64,000 bases of DNA, taken from positions 62,001-126,000 of the forward strand of contig CAKJVC010000150.1 in NCBI GenBank assembly GCA_918026815.1. The letters are read 5' to 3'. Shown here in pieces: positions 10,568-21,666 of the stretch. The first letter of the stretch is position 1. Each line of letters begins with the position of its first letter. The notes beneath the pieces are model-generated. The model was not told the origin of the DNA. It worked only from the letters and a program-made list of their open reading frames with translations, and searched no databases. The stretch comes from Chalara sp. BL73. Its lineage: Eukaryota > Ascomycota > Leotiomycetes > Helotiales. The translations under genes and the position numbers were made by a program.

Positions 10568-13543
10568 ATGGGTGACCAACTAGGAACTAGCAGTTCTGTC
10601 TGCAGCTCGACAACCAGCTCTGCACCTGCAAATCACCGCTCCACCCCGACGAGAAACGCCTCTACGCCACAAAATCCAAACATGAATATCGATCCCCTTT
10701 CTCCTGTATCATCCGTTCCGCAAACAAATTTGCGATCTTGTATAACGTGTCGACGGAGAAAAGTCAGGTGCAATAAAGAAGATCCATGCCACAATTGCCT
10801 TCGTTTTAGAATTCCGTGTGCTTTCCCTTCTCCCAAACGAGCTCTTCGAAGACCGCGACTTAGCAACCTGCCACAGGTAATGAAGGAACGAGAGGCGCGT
10901 ATGCTGAAGGATATGGGAAGGTTAGAAAATGCTGTAGATGAGGTCGGTGGCCGGGTCTCCGTAGAGCGTTTGATATCGAACTCGGACAAACAACGCAAAT
11001 GTAGTCGGCGTGATTTTACCACAAGATCAGAGGTTTTCGAGCAATCAGCCAGATCTACTACAAGCAACCCAACTCCAGATGTGCCAGACAATGACCGGCG
11101 CATGGCTAACGGACAGTTATCAGAGAGGCAGCAGTGGCTCTCGAGAGGCTGGTATCTTGGCGATGGACTTCCAAAACCACTCTACGAGATTGAGAAGGAG
11201 TTTGGGACATTGTCTGTGGATGACGAAGGGGAGAGTCGGTATATTGGCAATTCGTTCTTTTCAAGACTAAGTAAACAGGTACAGAAGGCTTTCCTCTTCT
11301 CCTGTAGTAAAACATTTTCCTGCTCTGAACTTTCGGATTATGCTGACTCCACCAAGATCCCTGAGATGGAGGATGTTCTCGCAGATGGCAGCTATGAAGA
11401 TATCTCAGTCGATTCTGACTACAGTAATGACCCGATGCAGTCGTCCTTCCCACCGATGCCAGACCATCCCGATCACCATGACTTCATCCTCGGCTATAGT
11501 TTCTCGGAAGTTGATCTTGAGAATCTTCATCCATCCCCATCACAAATACCTTTCTATTGGCAGGCATTTGTGGAGAATGTTGATCCTTTAGTGAAGATTT
11601 TCCATATTCCGAGCATGAATAAAGTTGTTCGAGAAATTCAGAACAATTTACGTTCGCTTAGCAAAAGTCAAGAGGCGTTGTTATTTGCAATCTACTTTGC
11701 ATCCGTCACATCCATGACCCCAGACGAAGTATGTTTTATTCAATTTCTTTCAATTTGTCCTACTGTTTGTTTAATATACTCTTCTCTATCAGCGCTGTCA
11801 TATACTCTAATGTAGCCAACTGACTAGCTAGCATGCTAATCGATATAGGTACGATTAAGTCTTCATGCCGAGAAATCTACCCTTGTTGCACAGTTTAGAT
11901 TTGGGACTGAAAGAGCTCTCGCGAGAGCTAGCTTCATGACATCTTCAGAGATGATGATTTTACAAGCACTTGTTTTGTTCTTGTCTTGTGTGTGGCGACA
12001 CGATGATTCACGATTTTCCTGGACTCTAACTGCATTAATTGTTCGCATCGCGCAAGCTATTGGAGTTCATCGAGATGCCAAGAAGTTCAACTTGTCTCCT
12101 TATGACACTGAGATGAGACGCAGGCTTTGGTTTTGCATCTCTATGCTTGATTTGCGGGCAGCGATGGATCACGGCACAGCTTGCTTGATTGCTGAGGGCT
12201 TCTCTGATGTAGAAATCCCTCTCAACATCAACGACTCTGATCTTAATCCTCGGATGACTGAACTGCCCTCTCCGAAGACTGGGATTACTGAGATGACGTA
12301 TATGCTCACTAAGTACGAGATTGGAATATTACTGAGAAAACTGAGACTCAACCCTCAGCCCGAGGGGTTGGGGAGTACGCCGGAGCTTAGCCTGGAAGAA
12401 AAGGCGTTGATGGCAGCAGAGTGTGCAAGAAATGTGGAGGAAAAATATCTGAAGTACTGCTCTGATGATGAACCTTATCAATGGTTAATGGCTACCAGCG
12501 CACGTCTCTTTTTTGCAAAGATTCCTCTCATCATTTATCATCCGGTACTGTTCTCAGATCCCACATATCCTTTATCCCAAGATATTAAGGATCGTTTATT
12601 TTTGGCGTCAATCCAAACTCTGGAATATTCATACATGCTAGAGAAGGAGTCAACATCACGATGTTGGGGATGGTTGTTCCACACATACGTTCAATGGCAT
12701 GCAATTGCATTCATTCTGAGGGAATTATCTGAGCGCCCAAACAAGACAGAAACTACACAGAGGGCGTGCGACTCTCTTGAACTAGGATTTAGTTATTGGG
12801 ACGAAATCTCGAGGGATAGAAAATATGCTATGCTATGGGCTCCACTCAAAAAGCTGATCATAGCGACAAGAACAAAGCGCCATGCGAGTATGCCTTTGTC
12901 CCCACAAGAAGATAGCATCGTGCATGAAAATCTCACACATACAGACCGAGTAAATGGGGCGATCACCGGCAAGACCGTAACATCTGCCAAAGATACAGGT
13001 CTAGCCTCGAACACTCTACTGTTTGTAGAATCATCTCACCCTGAAGAACCGCAAAGCTCAGTCTCGATTCGACAGCCACCGTCTCAGCAATACGCTCGAG
13101 ATTCCCCCGTCCAACGGCAACAGGCTAAGCATCAGCCAATAATTCTTTCCGTGACTCCATTGAGTACAGAGGACTCTATTGCTTCCACTCGTTCCCCTGC
13201 TGCCCAAACACTCTCCCCTGATGGTTATTATGCTCCGTCATGGCTCTGGAATACAGCTCACGACATGCCACTCGCTTCTCCAGATTCTAACTTAGGTACA
13301 TCCCCCTCTGGCAGAAACCCTTCCTTCAGAACATATGTTGCTAACTTTCAGGTACTAGAAGCCACAAGTGATGTATTAGGGGGAGACATAGACCTAGGTG
13401 GTGAGTCAGTCAACTGGCAGACATGGGATGAGCTTGTTTGTAAGGCTGGCGCTGAAAATTCAAATGATATCGATATTACAAGAACGGGAATAAGTGGTAG
13501 TAGCCGGTCAGGAGATGCTTGGGGATGTAGAAATTTCATATAA
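10568..13543 (+). CDS. Zn2Cys6 transcription factor with fungal_trans domain
   Basis: Nuclear regulator, 951 aa. Exons are 10568-11728 and 11849-13543; the 120-nt intron (GTATGT...GCTAAT...ATAG) is phase 0 and restores the family stretch leading into FRFGTERALARASF. The Zn2Cys6 cluster is complete: C58, C61, C68, C74, C77, C84 (CITCRRRKVRCNK...). It is followed by a basic linker, and the middle-homology 'fungal_trans' domain spans the exon junction, with QALVLFL, RIAQAIGVHRDAKKF and MRRRLWF as landmarks. The C-terminus is long, Ser/Pro/Gln-rich and low-complexity. An in-frame ATG at 10526 is possible, but 10568 gives the more usual N-terminus. It sits at the left border of the core cluster and could be an additional regulator; no GTGGGAC motif lies upstream of it. 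Confidence 0.88.
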
Positions 13544-13621
13544 TTCTTTCGGCAAATGACTAGAATGCTATACTTTTTTGTCCAAAACCCTAGATTGCCA
13601 TACTTTGTGTTGCAATATGAC

Positions 13622-13802
13622 TGTTGGTACGCATGTAATTAAAGGTCATGTGAGTTGTAGGTCCTTTCAGGACCTACAACCCCCCCGCGATAGACCGTAG
13701 CTTAGAACCATATCAAGATACAATCAAGGAATACCAGAATCACACCAGCAAGGGCGCAGTCACAGCTACTACGCCTTTTGCTACTTGATAGGTATTCCGA
13801 CA
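13622..13802 (-). mobile_element. Solo LTR, family A, copy 2 (perfect TSD)
   Basis: 181 bp in reverse orientation, TGTTGGTACG...GGTATTCCGACA. It is flanked by a perfect 5-bp direct repeat ATGAC (13617-13621 and 13803-13807), the expected target duplication of LTR-element integration. It contains an 11-bp-stem hairpin at 13654-13680 (GTTGTAGGTCC / GGACCTACAAC, loop TTTCA). Confidence 0.85.
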
Positions 13803-14191
13803 ATGACTGAAATACCACAATTTTGTTTTGGCCGGAAAAAAGTGGCATTTAAGTCAGTGCCGTATCCTTGACCTACGGAACCACCGAGCTCTAGAGGTCG
13901 GTATCCCCGACAACCATTCTATCAATCGAAGCCCACGATAGTCTAGGCTATACGACCCCCTCGTGGCAGTAAGCCTTCGGCTGGCTGTCGGCCTGCTTAC
14001 AGCCTGTAACCTATCCTAACCGCCCTGGCTGTTACAGTAGCACCTGCTAAGCACCTGTATTGTACCCTCCGCCAAGACGTAAAATAGAAAACAAACAAAC
14101 GAATGGCTACACCTTTTTTCTTTTGTTTAGAATCTTCGTATTCGATACCTCACAAACAGCTATCACAGGCGTCTGTATTGGGATCGTGACA

Positions 14192-14376
14192 GACTCAAAG
14201 GTGTGAACAACTGTCAATTGTTATAACTAAAGGAACAAGCCATAGACAAAGGAAGAGAAGGAATGCAGGGCTTTCTATACAGGAGACTAGCCAGGGGCCA
14301 GTGTAAGCGAGGCGTTGTGGCGTCAGGGGTCGAGCCTTAAGGGGCTTTAAGCGAGATAGGGCCAGCGGCTGTGACA
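14192..14376 (-). mobile_element. LTR family B fragment, copy 1
   Basis: Reverse-oriented fragment homologous to the complete family B element at 47602-47826. It shares GACTCAAAGGTGTGAACAAC, TTGTTATAACTAA and the right end ...TGACA. The left end is truncated, and no target duplication is visible. The rest of 13544-14726 holds no gene; 13900-14060 is GC-richer with degenerate repeats of CTGTTACAG-like words. Confidence 0.65.
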
Positions 14377-14726
14377 GTGTCATTTGCTTGGCCGTATCAT
14401 CCACAGGTGATATTTTTACAAATAATAAAAGGATCGTGACATTTCAGGAACGCGCAATTAGTTTGTCTACATATCAGACACCGCCATTTTAAAGCAGTGC
14501 TACGATACGGCGAGATCGGGCGTATTACTTTGGTGGCTTGAAACATTTTTCGAGTTTCCCTAGAATAAACCACTACATGTCCTTCCACACAAACTACAGT
14601 TATGACTAGCTGTTTTACTATCTATGCTCCGCGGAAAACACCCTTTCGGATGGTCCGCCCTCTGCTTAACAAGACAGATGTCTAACCTGTCTCTCCACAA
14701 GCGACATGTTCTGGCAAATCATCTGC

Positions 14727-15800
14727 CTATTCTGACGTTGGTTGACTAATCTCATCATGGCCGAACAGTTTAGCGGCGTTGTTGAACGCAAGCTTCATCT
14801 TAATTGGGTCCTCTAAACGGCCAAGAGCGTCTCGGGAGAATGAATCATCCGTCCAGGGAAAATCTGTGCCGGTGAGCAGGTGCTCAGATCCCACAACCGA
14901 AGCCGCATGCATGATGTCAATAACCTCTGCGTTGTTGCAGTCGTAGTAGATTCTTTTCAAGTAATGGTCGATGGGGTGAGGCAGTGGGCGTTTGTCGCCT
15001 TGGAGATCGGTATACCATGCGTCTGTAGGGAACCGTTTGGACAGGGCTCGGAACCGCCCGATACTTGTCAAGATGCCCCCCCCAAGATGTGTCGCGATTA
15101 TGCGGACGTTCGGATATTTTTCATATGTCCCTGCGACTACGAGGTCAAGCAGGGTCGTTCTTTGATCGTCCAAGAATCCCGATAAGGTAGGGATGTTTTT
15201 CCTATTTACGAACGGCGCCTCAACGGGTTGGACTGCAGGATGTATGATGATAGGCACGGCGAGCTCTTCAGCCAATGCAAAATATGGATCGAAAGAGCTG
15301 TCTCCCAGGAATACATTATCATAGTTTGACGCAAACAAGACTCCTTTTAGCCCAAGTTCTGTGATGGCACGACGTAGAATCTTAATGCCTTTCTCCATAA
15401 ACGTTTCGCCATCCGACGAAGGCGCTGCCTTGGCTAGAGTGGGTGGAGGAGGAATTGATGCAATTCCAATCAACTGGGAGTTATTCGACGTCTTCGCCGC
15501 CATCCAGACATTCATATCATCGACAGCTTGGAGAAGCGTCTCTGCGGGCAGCGGCGGGAAAAAGGTATTGATAGTAACGACTTGAACACTTTGCTGACCG
15601 AGAGCTTCGAGCCTGGCGGCTCCTTGCAGATCATCTGCAAGCTTCATGGTGACATCGTGAACAATAATATCTGCCGTGTCACGTGTGAGAGCTGGGTTTG
15701 CATATATTGCATTAGCCACCGCATCGTACGAGCTGGGTTTAATCGCGTGCGCCTGCACGTCAAAAATGGGCCCAGTATATGGCTTTACGTTGGTCGTCAT
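14727..15800 (-). CDS. Amidohydrolase family protein (ACMSD-like, amidohydro_2)
   Basis: Single-exon 357-aa TIM-barrel protein of the family holding aminocarboxymuconate-semialdehyde decarboxylase and gamma-resorcylate decarboxylase, typically metal-dependent decarboxylases or hydrolases of aromatic-pathway acids. Landmarks are IFDVQAHAIKP at the N-terminus, PIIIHPAVQP, IIATHLGGG, YYDCN and the metal-site GTDFPW near the C-terminus. Oddity: the usual D-x-H-x-H metal motif reads D14-V-Q16-A-H18, with Gln in place of the first His, so metal binding or activity may differ. It is divergently transcribed from the TAXI-type gene at 16212, with two GTCCCAC sites in the shared promoter. Decarboxylation of a ring-cleavage or hydroxybenzoate intermediate is inferred from context only. 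Confidence 0.85.
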   Translation of the reverse strand: MTTNVKPYTGPIFDVQAHAIKPSSYDAVANAIYANPALTRDTADIIVHDVTMKLADDLQGAARLEALGQQSVQVVTINTFFPPLPAETLLQAVDDMNVWMAAKTSNNSQLIGIASIPPPPTLAKAAPSSDGETFMEKGIKILRRAITELGLKGVLFASNYDNVFLGDSSFDPYFALAEELAVPIIIHPAVQPVEAPFVNRKNIPTLSGFLDDQRTTLLDLVVAGTYEKYPNVRIIATHLGGGILTSIGRFRALSKRFPTDAWYTDLQGDKRPLPHPIDHYLKRIYYDCNNAEVIDIMHAASVVGSEHLLTGTDFPWTDDSFSRDALGRLEDPIKMKLAFNNAAKLFGHDEISQPTSE

Positions 15801-15990
15801 GCTGTGTATGATTAAGACTGCAAGATATCAGAAACAAATGCAAAGTAGTAATGATTAAAGAATTCGGAAGGATAGTTATACACCCATTGCTGGTGCTTCG
15901 GCGCCCCCCCGGTGTTCGGCCTCATAAATTACCGTGCTCCACAATTGATGGCCAGCAGCATGTTATCTGTTGTCTAGCCATATAACTAGT

Positions 15991-16015
15991 GTCCCACCAC
16001 AATTAAATGTCCCAC
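15991..16015 (-). promoter_or_regulatory. Cluster motif GTGGGAC, two copies (divergent promoter)
   Basis: GTCCCAC at 15991-15997 and 16009-16015, 18 bp apart. They lie about 190-215 bp from the amidohydrolase start (15800) and 197-221 bp from the TAXI-type start (16212). This is the leftmost occurrence of the motif in the window. Confidence 0.65.
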
Positions 16016-16211
16016 CGTGGCGTGCACCAATGCCCAGGCGGAGAAAGCTGTGTCTGAGATTATTTGGAGGCGCGTGGTTCTGTCGCCAGGTAATCCGTAT
16101 AACTGGGCGGAGATTAGGTGCACAGATTGGGTATAAATCACCGACACAGGAGACAGCCGGAATGCATATAAGAACAACATCGGCTCTACATGTAAGGGCC
16201 CGCCGTGGCTG

Positions 16212-17222
16212 ATGAAGAGCAACACAGGTATGGCACCAGTAACTCCCAAAGAACCCTCTATTCAACGCTCGGTTACTCTTCACCTGGCTGGTGATTGGGG
16301 GGCGGCAAACTTTCATAGAGTGTTCTCATGGTTGACTCAAGAATTTTGTGATCGAGCGGGGCCAAGGAGTCGCAGCGCAATATGGAGCTTACGTGACGGT
16401 GGCATGGACACTGTCAAACAGGTGTTCGATGGAGAATGTCATGTTGGGCTAGTAACACCGGCATCACTCATGCCAGCTGCACTGGTCGGGGACGGGATCT
16501 TTGCTCAGACAGGACCGATGCCATCTTTACGCGCCTTGGGAACCCTTCCACAGCGTGACCGGATGATGTTTGCGGTCGATCCTAAATATGGTGTGAGGTC
16601 ATTCGAGGATATTCGTCGCATCAAACCCCCGTTGCGTATCGCAGTCTCTGACGACGATGGAACAAATTTCATCGGCTATATCTCTATGCGCCTTATGGAG
16701 GCTCACGGCATCAGCAAGGAAACGTTAGAATCGTGGGGCGGGTGCTATATATTTCACTGTCGACCTGATCAGTGCACGAACAGTATCCATACAGGCGAAT
16801 CGAGCGCTATTGTACAAGAAGCAATCATGACCCCGTGGTGGGAAGAGCTGATAGAAGCAAAGGACTTCGTCCCTATCCCATTTGAGACTAATTGTCTTCG
16901 TGAACTTCAAGGCCAACAGGGCTTTGTTCCAACCGTCGTCGAGGCCGGTTTCTGGAAGAATCTGACGCACGACGTAACGACTACCGACTTTTCAGACTTC
17001 CTCGTCTTGGTACGAGACGACTTGGCTGAGGACATTGCCTACCAGCTTACCTGGTGCCTAGTCGAGACGAGAAAGGCTCTTGAAGTTCAGTATAGGCACA
17101 TACCTGCCAAGAAAAGCCCGCTGACTTACCCTTTAAATCCGTATGCCATGGCGAAAACGACTATTCCGTTGCACCCGGGCGCGAAACGTTTCTACGAAGC
17201 AGCCGGATATCTGGAAGACTGA
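16212..17222 (+). CDS. TAXI-family solute-binding-like protein (TRAP-type)
   Basis: 336 aa in one exon; a second in-frame ATG lies at 16230. It resembles the TAXI subgroup of bacterial TRAP-transporter solute receptors (periplasmic-binding type II fold). Features include an early beta-strand LHLAGDWGAANFHRVFSWL, the DGGMDTVKQVFDGECHVGLVTPA segment, LRALGTLP, FEDIRRIKPPLRIAVSD and the hallmark C-terminal PLHPGAKRFYEAAGYLED. Unlike bacterial homologues it has no signal peptide, and no TRAP membrane subunits lie nearby, so it is probably cytosolic and may bind or carry an aromatic acid, or may have become an enzyme. It shares a promoter with the amidohydrolase. Bacterial ancestry by transfer is plausible but not shown. 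Confidence 0.8.
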   Translation: MKSNTGMAPVTPKEPSIQRSVTLHLAGDWGAANFHRVFSWLTQEFCDRAGPRSRSAIWSLRDGGMDTVKQVFDGECHVGLVTPASLMPAALVGDGIFAQTGPMPSLRALGTLPQRDRMMFAVDPKYGVRSFEDIRRIKPPLRIAVSDDDGTNFIGYISMRLMEAHGISKETLESWGGCYIFHCRPDQCTNSIHTGESSAIVQEAIMTPWWEELIEAKDFVPIPFETNCLRELQGQQGFVPTVVEAGFWKNLTHDVTTTDFSDFLVLVRDDLAEDIAYQLTWCLVETRKALEVQYRHIPAKKSPLTYPLNPYAMAKTTIPLHPGAKRFYEAAGYLED

Positions 17223-18180
17223 TATGGTATATTGCCGGCATGGCTGTGGGTTTTGTATATGTTAGATTCAGTGCTAGTATTTTTGCCCTCGCCTCTTCAA
17301 TTTGAAATTGCCACACATGATTGATCAGGACCAAGTTAAGCTTGTTGTTTAGATGTCTAGTTTGGAAACTGATGAAATATCGCGAAAACTCAAGTCTTGT
17401 TCATTTCGACAATAGTCACATTCGTTGTATAACCATTTATTTTCGTATCCTATCGAGGGTGCTATGCAGTGTCATGGTATTTTTTGATACCAATGGAAGT
17501 TGCAATAATCGATGCAAATGGGCCTAATTGCCCTAATATGGCAGGGTATTGCTCCCGAGGAATCGTTAGAGCTATTGAGTTTGGTAATCAATGAGTAAAT
17601 GCCAGTCTTTTAGCAAAATCAGCACTCTGAGCTTCCTATCTAATTCCATGGTTTAGGTACATAGGGCTATACCTGATAGCCTATTGACACTAATGTGCAA
17701 TCACCACATTTCAAGCATTTTACTTCCTGGCACGGCAATATCGCCTCAAATCCGGTTGGAAGTCTAAGTGAAACGTTCAAGCACCCTACAGGCCTGCAAT
17801 TATTCAGTTATTGTTATATGGTGGTTATTAGCAGAACCACTGCTATAAGCGGGAGAGGGTTGAATTAATCCCAACTTGATCAGTCAAGGAAAGACTACAT
17901 TGAAGGCAAGTGCAACAGGTGCAGACAATCACTGTCTATAGGAACCTTTTCCAGGTCTATCTATGACAGTAAGAAAAGGTAGTTTGTGGATATGGAATTC
18001 TTGATTTTCAGCACACATTATACTTCGGATCTAGGACTATGAAAGTTATTCAGTTAGCTCTTACAAAATACTTGTGAGACGTAGTGAAACAGTTATTAAG
18101 TAGAAAAGTATCTGTGGTCAAGAACAATTATTTTGGGGACTGAGCAACTTTAGTGTTATAATTTCCTCCTTGTCCTGCCG
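17223..18180. other. Intergenic, no gene seen
   Basis: About 960 bp, AT-rich, lying between two convergent genes. No domain-bearing frame and no recognised repeat. Confidence 0.5.
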
Positions 18181-19131
18181 CTAAGTTTGAGCCGCTTTCG
18201 ACGCTGTGACTTCCAGAGCAAATCCAAAACATCTAGCATACCATCCCTGAGCATAATGGCTCCACTCAATAGCATGTGGCGCACCCATAACAATGCTGCT
18301 GTCAAACCGAGGGCAGCTAGGAAAATACGTTTCGAATTCCTTGGCATGCTCAGCTGTCCCCTCCCACCACCAATCGTGCTCTGCGAGGCCGTACATAATG
18401 GGCACTTCAATTTTGTGAGCCAACGACTTCCAGTACTTGCCCCACGTCCCATCAAGAAGCTCCTTGATCTCGTCATGTTGCATGTTGTGTCTTTGAATCG
18501 GAATGAACTGCTTCACTTCCGGGTCGACAGCTTTAAGTTTCGGATCGCCAAGCATCATTAATTGGTGCTGCTCCAATTGCTGCTCCGGCGTCATCTGAGA
18601 TAGGTCGCTGTTGTCGTGCAAAACGTTCCGTACACCCCAGCCCGACGCTACGAAACCCGCAAGCGGATACGCAGGATTTGTCTCCTGAGCGTGAAGCGCG
18701 GCTGCAACAATTATACCAGGCGTAGCAAGGCTGTGACCAAGTGTCACAATTGCAGTACAGCTATTGGGGATGCCGTAAGCTTCCCAGAGGGCGGGAAAAA
18801 TATACCGATGCTCCCATTTGCCGGTTTCTTGATGGAAGGTGCTGGTCGGGGGGATAGGATAAAGTGATGTGGTACCCTTATAACAGGGGCGGTTGATTGC
18901 CACGATTGGTATGGAGAGGTGAGTCGCAGCGACGGATGCAGTGTGTTTAACATCAACGTCAAAGTGATGTGCGTGGCAAGAGCCGCCGTGGATAAGGATG
19001 ACCAGCGGTCGAAACGGGCTCGCTGTTGGGGAAGTCGGTGGGATATACTTGATTCCAGTCAGGGTAGCGCCGTTTGTTAGGGTTGTAGAAAAGGGAGTGA
19101 ATTTGGAGTCGGGGTGGGTCATGTCTGCCAT
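18181..19131 (-). CDS. Alpha/beta hydrolase
   Basis: 316 aa, single exon. The alpha/beta-hydrolase fold is shown by the oxyanion-hole HGG (48-50), nucleophile elbow GHSLA with Ser134, a late acid in GLAEHDWWW, and the catalytic His in GAPHAIEWSHY. No signal peptide, so cytosolic. Many fungal members act on esters, lactones or ring-cleavage products. In this neighbourhood (extradiol-type dioxygenase, FAH, DLH) a C-C or ester hydrolysis of a cleaved aromatic is a reasonable inference, not proven. Its promoter carries a tandem pair of the cluster motif at 19372-19387. Confidence 0.87.
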   Translation of the reverse strand: MADMTHPDSKFTPFSTTLTNGATLTGIKYIPPTSPTASPFRPLVILIHGGSCHAHHFDVDVKHTASVAATHLSIPIVAINRPCYKGTTSLYPIPPTSTFHQETGKWEHRYIFPALWEAYGIPNSCTAIVTLGHSLATPGIIVAAALHAQETNPAYPLAGFVASGWGVRNVLHDNSDLSQMTPEQQLEQHQLMMLGDPKLKAVDPEVKQFIPIQRHNMQHDEIKELLDGTWGKYWKSLAHKIEVPIMYGLAEHDWWWEGTAEHAKEFETYFPSCPRFDSSIVMGAPHAIEWSHYAQGWYARCFGFALEVTASKAAQT

Positions 19132-20320
19132 GATGGTTAATTACAGTGCGTGCAAGATTGCTTTTTGTCCTTTTCAAACTATAGTATGCTGTACGTTGAA
19201 TTTGCTTTCGATATACATATGCTACCCCACGAGACTTTATCAGACAGACGGTCATGCCAACAGTCACTTTCTCTAGGACAATCTTGGACCCCTAAACTAA
19301 AGAGTTTGGACCTTGATGGCTCCGGAAACCCGAGTGTTCGGACCCGAAGTGTGGAGAGCCAACCTTAATGGGTGGGACTTGTGGGACGCTTGGGATACTG
19401 GAAAAACACTAATCTCCTCCCCCACCAGAATCTGAGATCCGCCATTGCAATCCTTACTTTCCCCATCACCGCACCCGCAACTTCCAGGTACTTTGTCCCG
19501 TCCCACAACCAAACCCTACGGGGGCTACCGTAGTGGAGCTCTTGTCGAAGCGCAAGAACCGTAACAGGACCTAGCACTCGGCTCTAGACGTAGCATATAT
19601 CGGGCATGCTCGTGCGAACACCGGTTGGCCGAAGCCTGTATCTCTTAATCCCCAATAAAAAATATAAGTGAGTGCTGTAGCTACAAAGCACAAACCAAAG
19701 AGAGCGAGTTCTCTTAATGTTTGGTCTTAGGATGCTGTGGTGTAAAAGTTCCAAAACGATTTCGAAACGCAGAAACGCTTACGCGTGGAAGGTCATGAAA
19801 ATGAGCTATTCTGGAACCTAAAGAGCGTTTGTCAACTGGGAGGCGTGATATTGGAATACTTAAAATTTCATATCTGCACAATCTGCTGCTTAATTTATAA
19901 CCTTATTTCTCATCGGTCTCAACGCAAAGGCTCAGTCGAGGGGGGTCTAACTACTATCGTTACTGTATTAAACGCTAACCTTGAGCACCTGACTTACGTG
20001 AGTAATATATGTAACTTTGCCGTCAAATATTGCCCGCTGGTGAAGTATAGTTTGACTTTTCTCTTTAGCAATTGGCATAAGCTAGTTATCTGATTTGTGG
20101 CTGATAGAGTGCGAAGTCAGGATGACGACAAATATAGGCACAACCTAGACATTAGTGGGCGGCCATGGTGTCATAAATCAATCTGATATCTTAGATATTA
20201 CCCAAAAGGAAACACATTGTAATGGCCAAACTTCTACTATTATAAGCTCGCATCAATTATTAGATGGTAACTATGGCCACCGCCATTCTGTGCTATCTCT
20301 TTTCCTGGTAGTCTGCCAAC
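19132..20320. other. Intergenic with promoter motifs, no gene seen
   Basis: 1.2 kb between the alpha/beta hydrolase start and the FAH stop codon. It holds the GTGGGAC pair at 19372-19387; nothing else is recognised. Confidence 0.45.
19372..19387 (+). promoter_or_regulatory. Cluster motif GTGGGAC, tandem pair at 9 bp
   Basis: GTGGGAC at 19372-19378 and 19381-19387, start-to-start spacing 9 bp, about 241-256 bp upstream of the alpha/beta hydrolase ATG (19131, minus strand). Confidence 0.65.
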
Positions 20321-21277
20321 TTACTCATAACGCACTTTATTTATCAGGGTGCCAATCTTCTCAATGTAAACCCTTGTGTCTCCTCCATCCCTTAGTACCA
20401 CTTTTGGAGTTCTGAAATGTCCAATACCAGCTGGTGTTCCTGTCAAAAATACGGTTCCAGCCTCTAATGTCGTACCTTGCGAGAGATACGAGATCTGCGT
20501 TCGAATAGAGAAAATCATGTCACTGGGACGACATTAATAGGATACTAATAGGGAGATCTGGGGAGGATGTACCTGGTATGCCCGTCCTGGACTGTTTGCC
20601 CATTATACAAGCCTTTAATCGCTAATGTCTGTGGGTTTTCAATGACGCTCTGTGCAACCAACACGGGCCCAATAGGGCAGCTACTATCAAAGCCTTTTGA
20701 GAAACACCATTGGTTTGTAGTCAGCTGCAATGTTCTTGCAGAGATATCATTCGAAGCAGTGTATCCAAGCACATAATCCAAAGCATCCTCTTCTGGGATA
20801 TCGCGTCCAGTCTTACCAAGTACGAAACAAAGTTCAGACTCATAGTCGCTGGTTCCATCCTGAGCACACTTGGGGATATTTACGCTGGCCGGATAGGGTC
20901 CAATAAGCGCTGAACGAGGTTTAGTGAAGAGCACGGGAGCTTGAGGCATTTGGAAGCCACCTTCCTTCGCATGCTCCTTATAGTTGAGTCCCAGGCAGCG
21001 AATGTAATTACACATTTCTCCTCCTATTGGCGATTGCAACTACTATGATGTTAGCAATTATCTTCTAGGTTTGCCTGTAGAAACAAACGTATTTTACTGT
21101 CATCATTGTCTTTGTAACTTCTCCGTCGAAGATCGTGCCATTGATGATATATGCTTTGATTTCTCGACCTTCGAACGAGTCAAGACCTACGTCACGGCTG
21201 GTATCAACTAGCTGTCCAATGTGAAGCTGGCCATCCTCCACAGCGACGAAACGAATCAAATGAGTCCATGAAGGCAT
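20321..21277 (-). CDS. Fumarylacetoacetate hydrolase (FAH) family protein
   Basis: 285 aa. Exons are 21277-21089, 21039-20573 and 20522-20321; introns are 49 and 50 nt (donors GTTTGT and GTACAT). The family stretch is restored: N-terminal MPSWTHLIRFV, then YIRCLGLNYKEHA, KPRSALIGPYP, SDYESELCFVLG, TSDMIFSIRTQISYLSQGTT and LTGTPAGIG. FAH-family enzymes hydrolyse or decarboxylate 2,4-diketo acids and ring-cleavage products using a divalent metal. The ATG at 21277 is chosen because the frame upstream of it runs into a transposon: a solo LTR begins 39 bp upstream of this ATG. Two cluster motifs lie beyond that LTR (21650-21666). Confidence 0.93.
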
Positions 21278-21316
21278 GTCGGTATTGCAAAGGTGTTCAA
21301 ATTTCCGAAATGTCTG

Positions 21317-21510
21317 TGTCGGAATACCTACCACGTAGCAAAAGGCGTAGTAGCTGTGACTACGCTCTTGCTGGAGTGGTTCTGGTATTCGATGATTCTT
21401 CTAAGCTACGGCCTATTGCCAGTTAGTTATATAGTGGTAGAAGACCCACAATCCCCGTGATCTGAATCATCTGATGGAACGCGTGAAACTATGTACATGC
21501 CATTCCAACA
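21317..21510 (+). mobile_element. Solo LTR, family A, copy 3, in the FAH promoter (perfect TSD)
   Basis: 194 bp, TGTCGGAATA...CCATTCCAACA, flanked by a perfect 5-bp repeat GTCTG (21312-21316 and 21511-21515). The insertion separates the FAH start codon (21277) from the two GTCCCAC sites at 21650-21666. Confidence 0.9.
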
Positions 21511-21649
21511 GTCTGTTGGAAGGCAGAGTAAAACGTGTGTCCGGAGGATGAATCCCTACCGCTCTAAAGTGCATGAGCACGACTATGCCCACATTTTGCC
21601 TCAGCTAAAGTTTTCAGACGGCGAGTTTGGTTGCGAAAAACTGCGATAT

Positions 21650-21666
21650 GTCCCACGATGTCCCAC
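21650..21666 (-). promoter_or_regulatory. Cluster motif GTGGGAC, tandem pair at 10 bp
   Basis: GTCCCAC at 21650-21656 and 21660-21666. They are 373-389 bp upstream of the FAH start, but only about 175-190 bp if the inserted LTR and its target duplication are subtracted. That matches the spacing seen at other cluster promoters. Confidence 0.65.
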
